Source of the DNA: Gonatopus flavifemur
Taxonomy: Eukaryota; Arthropoda; Insecta; Hymenoptera; Dryinidae
DNA length: 64,000 nucleotides
NCBI GenBank assembly: GCA_018340375.1
Contig: JAFFJZ010000001.1
Location: 67,820,001 to 67,884,000, forward strand
Reading direction: 5' to 3'
The notes under the pieces are model-generated. The model saw nothing but the letters and a program-made list of their open reading frames with translations, did no database searches and was not told the origin of the DNA. The position numbers and the translations under genes are program-made. Below are positions 39,046-49,943 of the stretch, piece by piece. Within the stretch, counting starts at the first letter, position 1. Each line of letters opens with the position of its first letter.

Positions 39046-39349
39046 GTGGTACACGACTATATCTTAAAAACACGAAGGAGTTAAAATGCTTCATCACTAA
39101 TTCGAATTTTAGAAATAAAGTTTGAACCCATGTAAAAATTTACCAGTGGCGCAAGGCTGAACCAACCCTGACGAGCATTGGCGAAGCCTTGGGAGAAAGC
39201 CTGACTGAGGACTGAAATGATAACATCGTTTCAGTAATTAACGATCCTCAATTTTGACGCCTAGGGAAACGGTTGTGAAAGGTCATCGATGTTCGCGCAA
39301 GCTTGATTCAATGGTTCTGCCATGATTGGCCGACACAAAACTTTTGCTA

Positions 39350-39682
39350 CACTGAGAAGAGAGGCATTTGGAAGTTCAGTAAACAGTACTATATTTGTTC
39401 GATAAATCTGAATATTGCTGAACTTTCAGCGATCTTTCATGAAACCTCAAGAAACATTACTGAAATTTCCTCACCGTTTAGGAATTGAATGACATCTCGC
39501 GAATTCGGGCAACAATATTGTATTATATGATAACGGTTGCAGAAAACTCAGTAATAAAAAGCAAAATGTCAGTAATGTTTCTTGAAGTTTCATGAAAGAT
39601 CGCTGAAAGTTCAGTAATATTCAGATTCATCGAACAGATATAGTACTGTTTACTGAACTTCCAAATGCCTCTTCTCTCAGTG
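39350..39682. mobile_element. Foldback MITE, CACTGAGAAGAG ends, TA duplication
   Basis: The arms are about 125 bp and nearly perfect, beginning CACTGAGAAGAGAGGCATTT. They are flanked by TA at 39348-39349 and 39683-39684. Only a short non-repeated loop lies between them. Confidence 0.9.
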
Positions 39683-40729
39683 TATAAAACCAATGTTGGT
39701 TCAGTCTTGCACAAACTTGCGCCAACACTGTTTTATCACTTTTCATTTTTGTATTGGCGACGTAGGCACGATATGACCTCTTTTGTCAATCAAAATTGGC
39801 TCAATATAAATCCCTTACGCTTGGCTGTCACGCCTGGTCCAAGCCATTGCCCGTGGTCAACATTGACGAAATCGCTAAATTTTTACATGGGAGATTTGAA
39901 TATTAATGTTCGAAACCTCATCAAATAAAGAAAACACACGTACTAAGATCATCGATTGAATGAACGTTCGATTCTATTCTGTATTTGAACGTTCTTCATA
40001 TCCGTTGCAAAAATTATACTAAACCTGATTCATTCTTATCAATAATTCAAATGATTGAGAAATATCCTTGATCGATGAATTACAATTATCATCGTTTATT
40101 GTTTCATCTTCTGATTCGCTAATTAAAGAAAATACTTTCCATTTTCACGTAAGCATTGGAATTCATGAGAAACCTTCATGTGCATTTATCGTTCCTTTTA
40201 TACGTTTGGAGCACAGTTAACGGTGATTGATGATGACTGTTTTATAATCGTGAGCAATTTATTATTGTTAGGTCGGTGATAAATGAAATATTACAGATTC
40301 GATATCACGATCGTCATCGTCTTCATAATAATCATCGGTAGCTTACGCGGTTTTAGTAAAGAATGAAGAGTTACATAAACATATATCAATTTCGCAAAAC
40401 GAGTGTTACGCTATTCGAAAGGTTCACACTCGTGAGATTATGATGCGGGCTGCGGACCATTCTCGACTGTGAAGGGTTTCTCAACGACGAAAATATTTTC
40501 TCCTTACACATGTTTTAGAGTCATATTGCTCTGATGGGTAAAAAAAAACTATAAAATCTTGTTGATTAATTAATTAAACTTTGTAACGGTACATACATAA
40601 CTATACAATCCCATTAAAAGATACGATTATTTTGAAGGGTTTCAATAAGTTATTAGGCCGCCCTTCTTCAAATCTCACTGAATTTTACTATTTTCTATTG
40701 AATTTCGACAAAGGTCTGATTAAAGACTA
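39683..40729. other. No gene recognised
   Basis: AT-rich unique-looking DNA. An open frame at 39665-39928 starts in the preceding MITE and has no recognisable content. Confidence 0.35.
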
Positions 40730-40998
40730 CACTGGTCAACAGTCATTTTGGTGTCTGGGGTTTGAGAACTAATTCGGAGTAGTTTCAGGGTACTGAATAG
40801 GAGAACAACATCAGATATTTTGGGTCAGCTCGTTTTTTATAATTTTTTATATATAAAATTCATCAATTCTATAGATTAATAGAAAGTGAGTTGACTCAAG
40901 AAATTCGATATTCGTTCCACATTCAACACACCAACAGCATTCCGAATCAGTTGCCAATTCTCGGGCATCAGAAAAAAATGTCGTTTTGTTGACCTGTG
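40730..40998. mobile_element. Inverted-repeat element, CACWGGTCAACA ends
   Basis: The left end reads CACTGGTCAACAGTCATTTT; the right end, inverted, reads CACAGGTCAACAAAACGAC. The arms extend with many mismatches. About 269 bp, no coding frame. Confidence 0.65.
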
Positions 40999-41609
40999 CT
41001 ATTTAATGATTTGATGTTAATGAGATTTGGTGAGATTTAATGGGAATTCTTAAAGAAAAACTCATCGAATCCAGTCAAATTCCATTAATAACCGTACAAT
41101 ATTCTAACCAAATCTGATTCAATTTTATTCGATCAGATTCTTACAAGATTGCTATAGTTGAAACGAATTCGTTCTTGAATACAAATAGTATTTCTTGTTG
41201 GGAAATATTGGATCCTGTTCTGGTGGAAAAAGTGAACCATTTACCACAAAGTCGATTTAGATCTATTCAGATCTATGGAGATCTGATAAATTTTGTTCAG
41301 GAATACTCAATTCTACGATCTAAAAGTGAAGGAAATAGGCAGTTGATACACGCGAATTGATCTAAATCATTTTTCCCCGGTTTATCAGTCAAAAAGAAAG
41401 CATTTCTTATGGGATTCGTCCAGGAATTGGATGGCAATGGTGACCCAGTAAACATTTTTCCCCTCAACATTTCAAACATTCATTATGTTCTCTAAATGTC
41501 AACAGAAAGTGCTCTCATGCGTCGATTTTGGAAATCTTTTTGATGCCTTCCTGTGTGGAAATCAATCCTAGGCATCCTAAGGTAGACCCTGGCCCCGTAG
41601 AGGTATAGC

Positions 41610-41996
41610 TAGGAGTGCACACGAGACTCGCGTCAAGAACTTGGAAAATGATGTATATTCATCATTCTACTGTTTGTAAGACATGGTTTACTAAACTCAA
41701 TTGAAGCTTCGTATCAGACGGAACAAATTCGTGACAGGTTTTGATCTTGCAAATGAAAATGATCAAGATCTATATCGAGATCTGCATTGAGCGTTGCACC
41801 GAGACGAGACGAGACTGACAAACGATACCGGAAGCATATCTTGGTTGATCTTGTTTATGAAATCGGAATGATCGATTATTCCGTTTCATTAGATACGAAG
41901 TCGGAATTCTGTGCGGTGGATACCTCATTGGAACACGTTTAAATTAAGATGATGTATTCTTTTTCAGTCTCGACGAGAATATCGTGTGCACCCCTA
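41610..41996. mobile_element. hAT-type MITE with perfect 8-bp duplication
   Basis: The ends TAGGAGTGCACACGA and (inverted) TAGGGGTGCACACGA are flanked on both sides by GGTATAGC (41602-41609 and 41997-42004), the 8-bp target duplication expected of hAT elements. Inserted in the outer left arm of the large inverted repeat. No transposase. Confidence 0.88.
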
Positions 41997-42374
41997 GGTA
42001 TAGCTTAGGCATCCAATATAAGGTTGCCCACCCACGGGCCATTTGGGCCCCAGTTAAGGTTGCTAGTATATTTCTGGAATATTTAAATCCAGGTATGCCC
42101 ATCCATAGCCCATATAGACTCCGAGTTGGCTACCATTGCTTTGCCTGGATATTTGATACCATTACGGGGTTTACAAGGAGACTTACGGAAGTGTCACTCA
42201 CCGATTCTGATGAAACTTTGCATACTTGTGAAACATCGAAAAATGAACGACACGTATTTTTTAATTTTGGCAATGGTGGGGGTTTAAAGGTAGAAACCAC
42301 CCTTCGAACGTCACAGTGGGACTAATCGAGAATTTTTGTGTCAAAATCGTAGAACTCTTGATAGAAGAATGATA

Positions 42375-43179
42375 CACGGAAAGAATGTGATTTGACTGGT
42401 TACGATCTTGGATTGTACTGAACCCCATCTATAGAAAAAATTTTTTCAGATAGAAACCACCACGATCTAAATTGTACTGAATACAATTTACGTTTAACCC
42501 AGTTCTTATCCGAGATGGTACTTAGTACAATCTCACATTGAACTGTCGCAGACGGTAGTGGGTACCACGCACATGTCTGTGGGTCCCATACAATATAGCA
42601 GTGGCTTTCATTTGATATTGTGGTAGGATCCATCTGTAAGATAGTACCCATTCCTATGTTACCATTTGGGCTTCTTCCATCTAACGTTGATGGCGCTGCT
42701 CTGTAACATTGAACTCACCACCACGCCAGATTGTACTGAGTACCATCCCTAGAATTATTTTTCTCGGTGGATTATTTCGAAGCAACCAAAGTAATCAAGT
42801 AAATATCTTGGGTTGTGTGTTTTATTTGGTCCTTCAAACAAGTGAAGTGAATTTTAATGGAAAGAAAACTCTGGTTCTGGTCATATTCCTTGATGCTTAA
42901 TGATGATCACTATCTTACAGATGGATCCTACCACAATATCAAATGAAAGCCACTGCTATGTTGTATGGGACCCACAGACATGTGCGTGGTACCCACTACC
43001 GTCTGCGACAGTTCAATGTGAGATTGTACTGAGTACCATCTCGGATAGAACTGGGTTAAGCGTGAATTGTATTCAGTACAATTTACATCGTGGTGGTTTC
43101 TATCTGGAAAAATTTTTCTCTATAGATGGGGCTCAGTACAATCCAGGATCGTAACCAGTCAAATCTCATTCTTTCAGTG
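42375..43179. mobile_element. 805-bp foldback element, CACGGAAAGAATG ends
   Basis: Arms of about 280 bp: CACGGAAAGAATGTGATTTG at the left returns inverted as CAAATCTCATTCTTTCAGTG at the right. Conserved inner blocks include the one around GGATCCTACCACAATATCAA. A central unique loop of about 250 bp has no domain. It splits the left arm of the large inverted repeat exactly where the right arm is continuous. Confidence 0.9.
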
Positions 43180-43318
43180 AGGGGCTTGATTTTTTTTTAA
43201 TGAAGGGCAGACATCCCAGATTTGAGGAAAAATATCCAGAAAGTCTGACGATCCCGTTTAGACCTTGAGAAAATTCATGGAAAATGAGGGTTTTTTCAGC
43301 AAAAATACGACTTTTTCG

Positions 43319-44508
43319 CACCCAGAAAACCGTTGTGCTTGTTTTCAGCGTAGTAAGCTTCATCCAAGCGTAATTTATTCTTTCTATTTCCCCAAACATA
43401 TTGCACTCACTTCAAATATATCTTATGCTAGAATCAAACAAATTTGTTCACACTGTAAAGAAGGATATATTAATCTTCGCTCAAACACGATATTCTTGTT
43501 TTGAATGTTCCTTTTCAATGCAAATTTAGTTTAAAATCGTTTTCATATCAAGTTTAATAGTATTTTTGAATCAATCTTAGATGTCATTGAAATAAAATTC
43601 AGGGATATTCTTACGTTCAGAAAAAAATACCACGAATAATATTGTTTTTATCATCAAAGTCTGAATATACTCGACATTTGCGTGTGATTACAATTAGAAG
43701 TAGTCATTTTTCGGAACAATATAGTGGAATTAAATGGTATATGAAAAAACGCACCTTTCAATTGTAATCATCACATTCACATGAAGTATATTCCGAGATG
43801 AATGATAAAAACAACTTTTAATGGTATATTTTTATCCATTTGTGAAAAAATAGTTGAGAAAGAATTTAGTTTGACATTATGTCATTCTAAACTCTTTCCG
43901 AAGCCATATGCTGCCTGGAGTGTAGGCTTAATATACACCCCAAATAAGGAAAACTGGTTGTAAGAAGTGTGTCGTGAATACTCAACAAAAGATCACTTAA
44001 GAATTTTTCAAGAACTCTTTGAGAACTGAAGAGTTCCCACAGAGTTCTTGAAGAAGTCTTTCGCGAATTCTTTGCTGTCAACACCGAACGGATTACATCC
44101 ATTTTGCCTTTCTTTTTCTTGAGTAGCGATCCCCATGCAACAATTTTCTCGCGTCCCCCCTCGCGCATCATCTGTTATGTTTATTTCATAGGTCAAGCAT
44201 AACGTACGTTTGAACCAAATGTCACATTCTTGAGAAGAACGTAATGAATGTTTAAACGTGAAAATAAGAATAACGTCAACTTGCGTTGCGCTTAATAGTT
44301 TTAAATCAAATATCGTTTCTCATAGAATATTTTATGCTGAATTTAAGAATGTATATATCTCTTAATTTTGTTCTGAAGATATTTTATATTTCTTTTGCAA
44401 CTAACATCGTTTTAAAATGAGCATAGTAGAGTAAAGATAAGTATTTTAGGGACTTTTAACTGTTAAGCATAATCTCATGCTGTTTTCAAGCTTATCGTTT
44501 TCTGGGTG
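43319..44508. mobile_element. 1.19-kb insert, CACCCAGAAAAC ends
   Basis: CACCCAGAAAACCG and CGTTTTCTGGGTG bound an insert with no counterpart in the right arm, which reads straight through the site. The flanks CG and CA suggest a 2-bp duplication with one change. The interior is AT-rich with no conserved frame. Confidence 0.7.
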
Positions 44509-44599
44509 CAGGATTCAAGAGAGTGAAAAATTTTCAGTCATTGTGTTATGCATCATTTCTTATGTATTTCGATATGCTGAATCCACATATGGAAACCAA

Positions 44600-45440
44600 A
44601 TGTGTTTTTCTCTCCAAGTTTTCCCGGAAAACACAATTAAAGTACGAAGATGCGGATTTCACGATTATTCACATGAATCAAAGGGGAGAAAATGATTTGA
44701 TCGATGGATTATACATCATTATCATACAAGGGGTTCGGTGCACTGAATCTCAATCTGAAAGCAGAATATGTTTATCTTTCCAGGTCCTTCCGGAAAATGC
44801 AGCCAAAGTGGAAAGCATTCGAAGTCTATAAAGGATGATGTATATATTACACATCGAGTAAAACATTGTCTCCCCTACAAATTATATGAATAATAGTAAA
44901 ATGGACATTCCATCGGATTGCTTCACTTTAATCAATTTTTCCGGCAGAACTTGGAAAGATAGACGAATTCTGTTTTCAGATTTGAATTCGGTGTATCGAA
45001 ACCCACGTGGAATGATGTATAATCGATCATATTATTTTATCGATCAAATTATTTTCTCCCCTTTGAATCATATATAGATAACCGTAAAACCGCATTTTCA
45101 TACTTTAACTGCGTTTTCCGGAAAAGCTTGAAGAGATGAACACATTCTGGTTCCAGATTTGGATTCAACATATTAAAATACATAAGAAATAATGAATAAC
45201 ACATTGACCAAAAATTGTCTCCCCTAGAGATCCTATAAATAACAGGAAAATGGATGTTTCAGCATATTTTTTTTCACTTTAATCGCGTTTCCCGGAAGAA
45301 CCTGGAAATATAGACAAATTCTGTTCTGAGAATCGGATTCAGCGTATAGAAAACCATGGGGTATCATGTAAATAACCGTGAAATCCGCATTGTCAGACTT
45401 TAATTGTGTTTTCCGGAAAAACTCAGAGAGATAAACACAT
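44600..45440. repeat. Tandem ~170-bp repeats that switch orientation
   Basis: The landmark CCGGAAAA..(A)ATTAAAGT occurs at 44624 and 44790 in one orientation. Its inverse ..ACTTTAAT..TTCCGG ends at about 44941, 45118, 45292 and 45413. Spacings are 166, 177, 174 and 121. The switch near 44850-44880 is the centre of the large inverted repeat. Confidence 0.75.
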
Positions 45441-46161
45441 TCTCTTCCCAGATTTGGATTCGGCACATCAAAATACATAAGAAATGATGCATAGCACATT
45501 CACTAAAAATTTTTTACCCTCTTGAATCCTGAAAAATTCGTATTTTTGCTAACAAATCTCATTTTCCTTGAATTTTCTCAAGGTCTAAACGGGATCATCA
45601 GACTTCCCAGATATTTTTCCTTAAATCTGGAATGTCTGCCCTTCATTTATTGGGAGTACAAATTAATTCGATCTGTTTTTTTACAGTTAAAGATGCGTTT
45701 ATTTCAAAAGAACATGAATTATCAAATTGATCAAAGTATTGTCCATCGCTGGCCAACTCATTTTTCCCATCTTTCGGGTAATTTTCGAATCCCGTTACGG
45801 AAAAACGTCTCGTCTTTCGAGGCGATCCGAGTTAGGAACCAATTTTCGATTTCTTCGAACGAAGTGAACCGGTGGCCTGCCAAATCGTGCTGCAACTGTC
45901 GGAATAACCAGTAATCAGAAGGAGCCATGTCCGGCGAGTACGGCGGGTGTGGTAGAATATCCCACTTCGGGTAATTACAGTTTCCAGATAATTTTTCACT
46001 ACTTTTGCGGCACGAGGCCGGGCGTTATCGTGTAAAAGAATAACTTTGTCATGTCTTTCCTTGTATTCCGGACTTTTTTCTCGTAACGCACGACTCAAAC
46101 GAATCAATTGTAGCCTATACCGATCACCCGTAATAGAATCACCAGGTTTTAGCAACTCATA

Positions 46162-47264
46162 CACTGTAAAAAAAAACTGGAAATTTACTGTGCAACTGGA
46201 CTGGAAATTTCCAGTGCTAGTACTGGAATATGGATATTCCAGTACATGTACAGAGATTTTGTTGTTACGTTACTGAAAATTTACCAAGCATAACTGAAAA
46301 TCCAGTCATTGTACTGGAATTTTCAAGTTTGAGATGATGTACTGAAATTTTGCCATGATTTCGCGAAAATTTTACCGGCTCGTACTACAATTTTATAGTT
46401 CTTGTGCAGCAAAAAAAAATATTCCCTCAAAAAGGACTTGAGAAAAAATTTGGAATTTAGAAAAAAAAACCTAATCGTTGGTATACTGGAATTATACAGG
46501 TTTTTAACTGCAATTCTCAGGTTTTGTGATGGAATTTTCCAGTTACTATGCAATTGAATTATACAGGTTTTGAACTGCAATTTTCAGGTCGTGTGATGGA
46601 ATTTTCCAGTTGCTATGCAACGGAATTTAATCACTGTTGCACTGAAATTTTCCACTTCTATTGGACTTCGTCATTTCTGGCAGGAAAAATTTCAAGTCTT
46701 TATATTAAAAATTTCCTGATTGAGATTTTGAATAATAATTGTAATTGTAGCCAATGAAATTGATATATGAGGTTTTTCCAAGACTTATCCTCTTGTGTTC
46801 TAGATATGAAGCATATGTAGTAACCCAAGCTGGCCTTCCAACATGTCGCGCTATAGCTCATCGGTTAGGTCTTAGGTTTCAGTTGGTAGGCAGGTAGAAA
46901 AGTGTGGGTTCAAATCCTGTTAGGTAGACATGAGTTTCTGTCCATCCAAATGAACGATCAAAAGTTTCTCAATCATCTTGGAACACAAGGACCCTGCAAA
47001 ATCACTTTGCGTGAGCAATTTTTTTTCAATTTTCATGGATATTTTCAGCATTAATTTTCCAGTACATGTCCTGGAAAAGTCCAGCTCGTGTACTGAAAAA
47101 TTCCAGTACCGAGGCTCAGAAAATTTCCAGTTTTGATGCGGGAATTCCATAACGTTTGCACTGAATTTTTGCAGTACAAATGTGCTGAAATTTTCCGGTA
47201 CATGTACAGGTTAATGACTTCCAGTACATGTACTGGAATTTTCCGGTGAAATTTTTTTACAGTG
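46162..47264 (+). mobile_element. 1103-bp MITE, copy 1, inside mariner
   Basis: The ends CACTGTAAAAAAA and TTTTTTTACAGTG are flanked by TA at 46160-46161 and 47265-47266. Removing the insert and one TA restores the mariner reading ..VMYYELLK.. exactly. The interior is dense in CCAGTACATGTACTGG-type palindromes and carries a tRNA-like segment at 46842-46932. Open frames inside are not convincing. Confidence 0.93.
46842..46932 (+). ncRNA. tRNA-like segment in MITE copy 1
   Basis: Contains an A-box-like TAGCTCATCGG and a B-box-like GGTTCAAATCC. CATGT at the start pairs with ACATG at the end, and GTGGG/CCTGT can form a T-stem around TTCAAAT. The D-to-anticodon part is too long for a normal tRNA. 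Best read as a tRNA-derived, SINE-like module; whether it is transcribed is unknown. Confidence 0.5.
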
Positions 47265-47531
47265 TAGTACATAACACCCTTTTGGTCCCACCAGATACAC
47301 AGCATGATCTTTGAACCATGAATATTCCTCTTTGGTGTCGATGTTGAAGTCGATGGCAACGATTCACCGGGCATAGCATAGTATTTTCTTTTCTTGGGAT
47401 TATCGTAGAATATCCATTTCTCATCTCCTGTCACAATCCGATGTAAGAACCCCTTTCTTCGTTGTCTTTGAATCAGCTGCTCGCAAGTGAAAAATCGCCG
47501 TTCAATGTCTCTAGGCTTTACTTTTAAGTCA

Positions 47532-48631
47532 CACAAAAAAATTTCACCGGAAAATTCCAGTACATGTACTGGAAGTCATTAACCTGTACATGTACCGGAA
47601 AATTTCAGCACATTTGTACTGCAAAAATTCAGTGCAAACGTTATGGAATTCCCGCATCAAAACTGGAAATTTTCTGAGCCTCGGTACTGGAATTTTTCAG
47701 TACACGAGCTGGACTTTTCCAGGACATGTACTGGAAAATTAATGCTGAAAATATCCATGAAAATTGAAAAAAAATTGCTCACGCAAAGTGATTTTGCAGG
47801 GTCCTTGTGTTCCAAGATGATTGAGAAACTTTTGATCGTTCATTTGGATGGACAGAAACTCATGTCTACCTAACAGGATTTGAACCCACACTTTTCTACC
47901 TGCCTACCAACTGAAACCTAAGACCTAACCGATGAGCTATAGCGCGACATGTTGGAAGGCCAGCTTGGGTTACTACATATGCTTCATATCTAGAACACAA
48001 GAGGATAAGTCTTGGAAAAACCTCATATATCAATTTCATTGGCTACAATTACAATTATTATTCAAAATCTCAATCAGGAAATTTTTAATATAAAGACTTG
48101 AAATTTTTCCTGCCAGAAATGACGAAGTCCAATAGAAGTGGAAAATTTCAGTGCAACAGTGATTAAATTCCGTTGCATAGCAACTGGAAAATTCCATCAC
48201 ACGACCTGAAAATTGCAGTTCAAAACCTGTATAATTCAATTGCATAGTAACTGGAAAATTCCATCACAAAACCTGAGAATTGCAGTTAAAAACCTGTATA
48301 ATTCCAGTATACCAACGATTAGGTTTTTTTTTCTAAATTCCAAATTTTTTCTCAAGTCCTTTTTGAGGGAATATTTTTTTTTGCTGCACAAGAACTATAA
48401 AATTGTAGTACGAGCCGGTAAAATTTTCGCGAAATCATGGCAAAATTTCAGTACATCATCTCAAACTTGAAAATTCCAGTACAATGACTGGATTTTCAGT
48501 TATGCTTGGTAAATTTTCAGTAACGTAACAACAAAATCTCTGTACATGTACTGGAATATCCATATTCCAGTACTAGCACTGGAAATTTCCAGTCCAGTTG
48601 CACAGTAAATTTCCAGTTTTTTTTTACAGTG
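47532..48631 (-). mobile_element. 1100-bp MITE, copy 2, inverted to copy 1
   Basis: Same sequence as 46162-47264 in reverse. The segments I compared read identically, except that TGT is missing from the inner terminus (CAC-AAAAAAA instead of CACTGTAAAAAAA). Flanking dinucleotides are CA at both sides (47530-47531, 48632-48633) instead of TA. It interrupts the transposase between its helix-turn-helix and catalytic parts. Confidence 0.93.
47861..47951 (-). ncRNA. tRNA-like segment in MITE copy 2
   Basis: Reverse-complement twin of 46842-46932, with the same A-box-like and B-box-like sequences. Confidence 0.5.
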
Positions 48632-49102
48632 CATAAGGCACCCAATTGCCTTGCTTTTGAATCATGCCCATGGATTGTAATCTTACGGAAACTGCTTGTT
48701 GCGTAACTCCTAATGATTCCGCAAGCTCCTGTTGCGTTTGACTCGGATCTTCGTCGACTAAAGCCTCCAATTCCTCGTTTTCGAATTTTTGTGGTTGTCC
48801 CGAGCGAGGCTTGTCTTCGACACTGAAATCGCCATTCTTAAAACGTCGAAACCATTCCCTACATGATTCATCAGTTGGAGCATTGTCACCATAAACTTCC
48901 ACAAGCATTCGATGGGCTTCGGCTGCACTTTTTTCCAATTAAAACAGAAAACTAGCACCTCCCGCAAATGCTGCTTAGTTAAAACGAAATTTGACATACT
49001 TCACTGAGTAAAAATCGGGATTCTAGAAGGAACACTGACTCGGAGTGATATCAACTGAATATTATTCACAGGTGTCTAACCTCTCTGAAACAATTGAAAC
49101 CG

Positions 49103-49487
49103 GTTGTAACCACGATGTAAGAAGAATAGGTGTGTTATCTTTTGTATGTGTTGTGAGATTTTTCTGTCCTAGTTCTTGATTTTGCCACTACGAAATTCGA
49201 GTAGCTAAGGCCAAAAAAAAGCGGTCAATTCAAATTAGATGTTGGAAATACTAATCCAAATTGATGAAGAAAAAAATTAAAATCGTATTAAAATACATAA
49301 CTTTTACAGAGGGAAGTTATTTTTCATTTAAACTTGATTTTATTTCAAAAAATCGAAATTTATCTGGCCTTCACGACACTTTCGCCAACTGGTGGCGAAA
49401 TTGGAACTAGGACAAAGCCTGCATCAAAGAATGTTCACACCGACAGGGAAGATAACACACCTACTCTTCTTACATCGTGGTTGTAAC
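49103..49487. mobile_element. 385-bp element in the mariner 5' region
   Basis: GTTGTAACCACGATGTAAGA at the left and its inverse (GTTACAACCACGATGTAAGA) at the right bound the insert. The arms continue through AGGTGTGTTATCTT and the CTAGGACA region. It explains why the mariner leader is about 380 bp too long. Confidence 0.8.
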
Positions 49488-49804
49488 TATGAAACATTCA
49501 TGAGAGCGAGAGTCATCTTTTCAAACCGGACCGAACTAATTTGTACTCCCAATAAAAACAAATCAAGCCCCTATCATTCTTCTATCAAGATTCTACGTTC
49601 TACGATTTTGACACAAAAATTCTCGATTAGTCCCACTGTGACGTTCGAAGGGTAGTTTCTACCCTTAAACCCCCACCATTGCCAATATTAAAAAATACGT
49701 GTCGTTTATTTTTCGATGTTTCACAAGTATGCAAAGTTTCATTATAATCGGTGAGTGACACTTCCGTAAGTCTCCTTGTTAGATTGAAAAGCGTAACATT
49801 CCAA

Positions 49805-49943
49805 CCCTGGTAGAAATTTGCCCAGTTTAGCTGGCCACTGGCCAGCTACTAGTCGGTAACTAGCCAGTGACCGACCAGAAACACCCAGTTTCTAGCTACT
49901 AGCCAGAAACTGACCAGAAACCATGTAACGTTTTCCACCAGGG
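49805..49943. mobile_element. Small MITE rich in CTGGCCA / ACTAGC motifs
   Basis: CCCTGGTAGAAA and TTTCCACCAGGG enclose about 115 bp of repeated CTAGCTACTAG, ACTGGCCAG and GACCAGAAAC. Absent from the corresponding position of the left arm. Confidence 0.75.

Larger units (their letters stand above)
45700..48997 (-). pseudogene. Mariner transposase, broken by inserts and frameshifts
   Basis: DDE transposase of the mariner family. From the start at 48997 the helix-turn-helix region reads in two frames, with a shift near 48935 after FNWKK. EYGDNAPTDESCREWF-like residues, the VEDKPRSGQP linker and QKQGNWVPY follow down to about 48633. After the second insert: TGDEKWIFYDNP (first Asp) and GSKIMLCIWWDQKGV (about 47530-47266). 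After the first insert: LLHDNARP (second Asp), then a shifted frame with HPPYSPDMAPSDYW (third Asp, DD34D spacing) and ITRIASKDETFF-like residues, and a Trp-to-stop change near 45790. It cannot make a protein. The recognisable motifs imply fairly recent death. Confidence 0.92.
45650..49552 (-). mobile_element. Mariner (DD34D) transposon, dead, with three inserts
   Basis: The terminal repeats TTGGGAGTACAAATTARTTCG are flanked by TA (45648-45649, 49553-49554). Removing inserts 46162-47264, 47532-48631 and 49103-49487 leaves about 1.31 kb, the usual mariner length. The insertion site lies in the right arm of the large inverted repeat; the left arm confirms the uninterrupted sequence. Confidence 0.92.

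Noticed and set aside
43887..44196. Minus-strand frames inside the 43319-44508 insert
   Set aside because: No transposase motif or other domain. They overlap each other and include an internal AGAACTCTTTGAGAACT-type short inverted repeat.
46323..48470. Identical open frames of 69-85 codons in both 1.1-kb elements
   Set aside because: They consist of the palindromic repeat words and end or start in different relations to the element. Their identity reflects the duplicated DNA, not selection on a protein.
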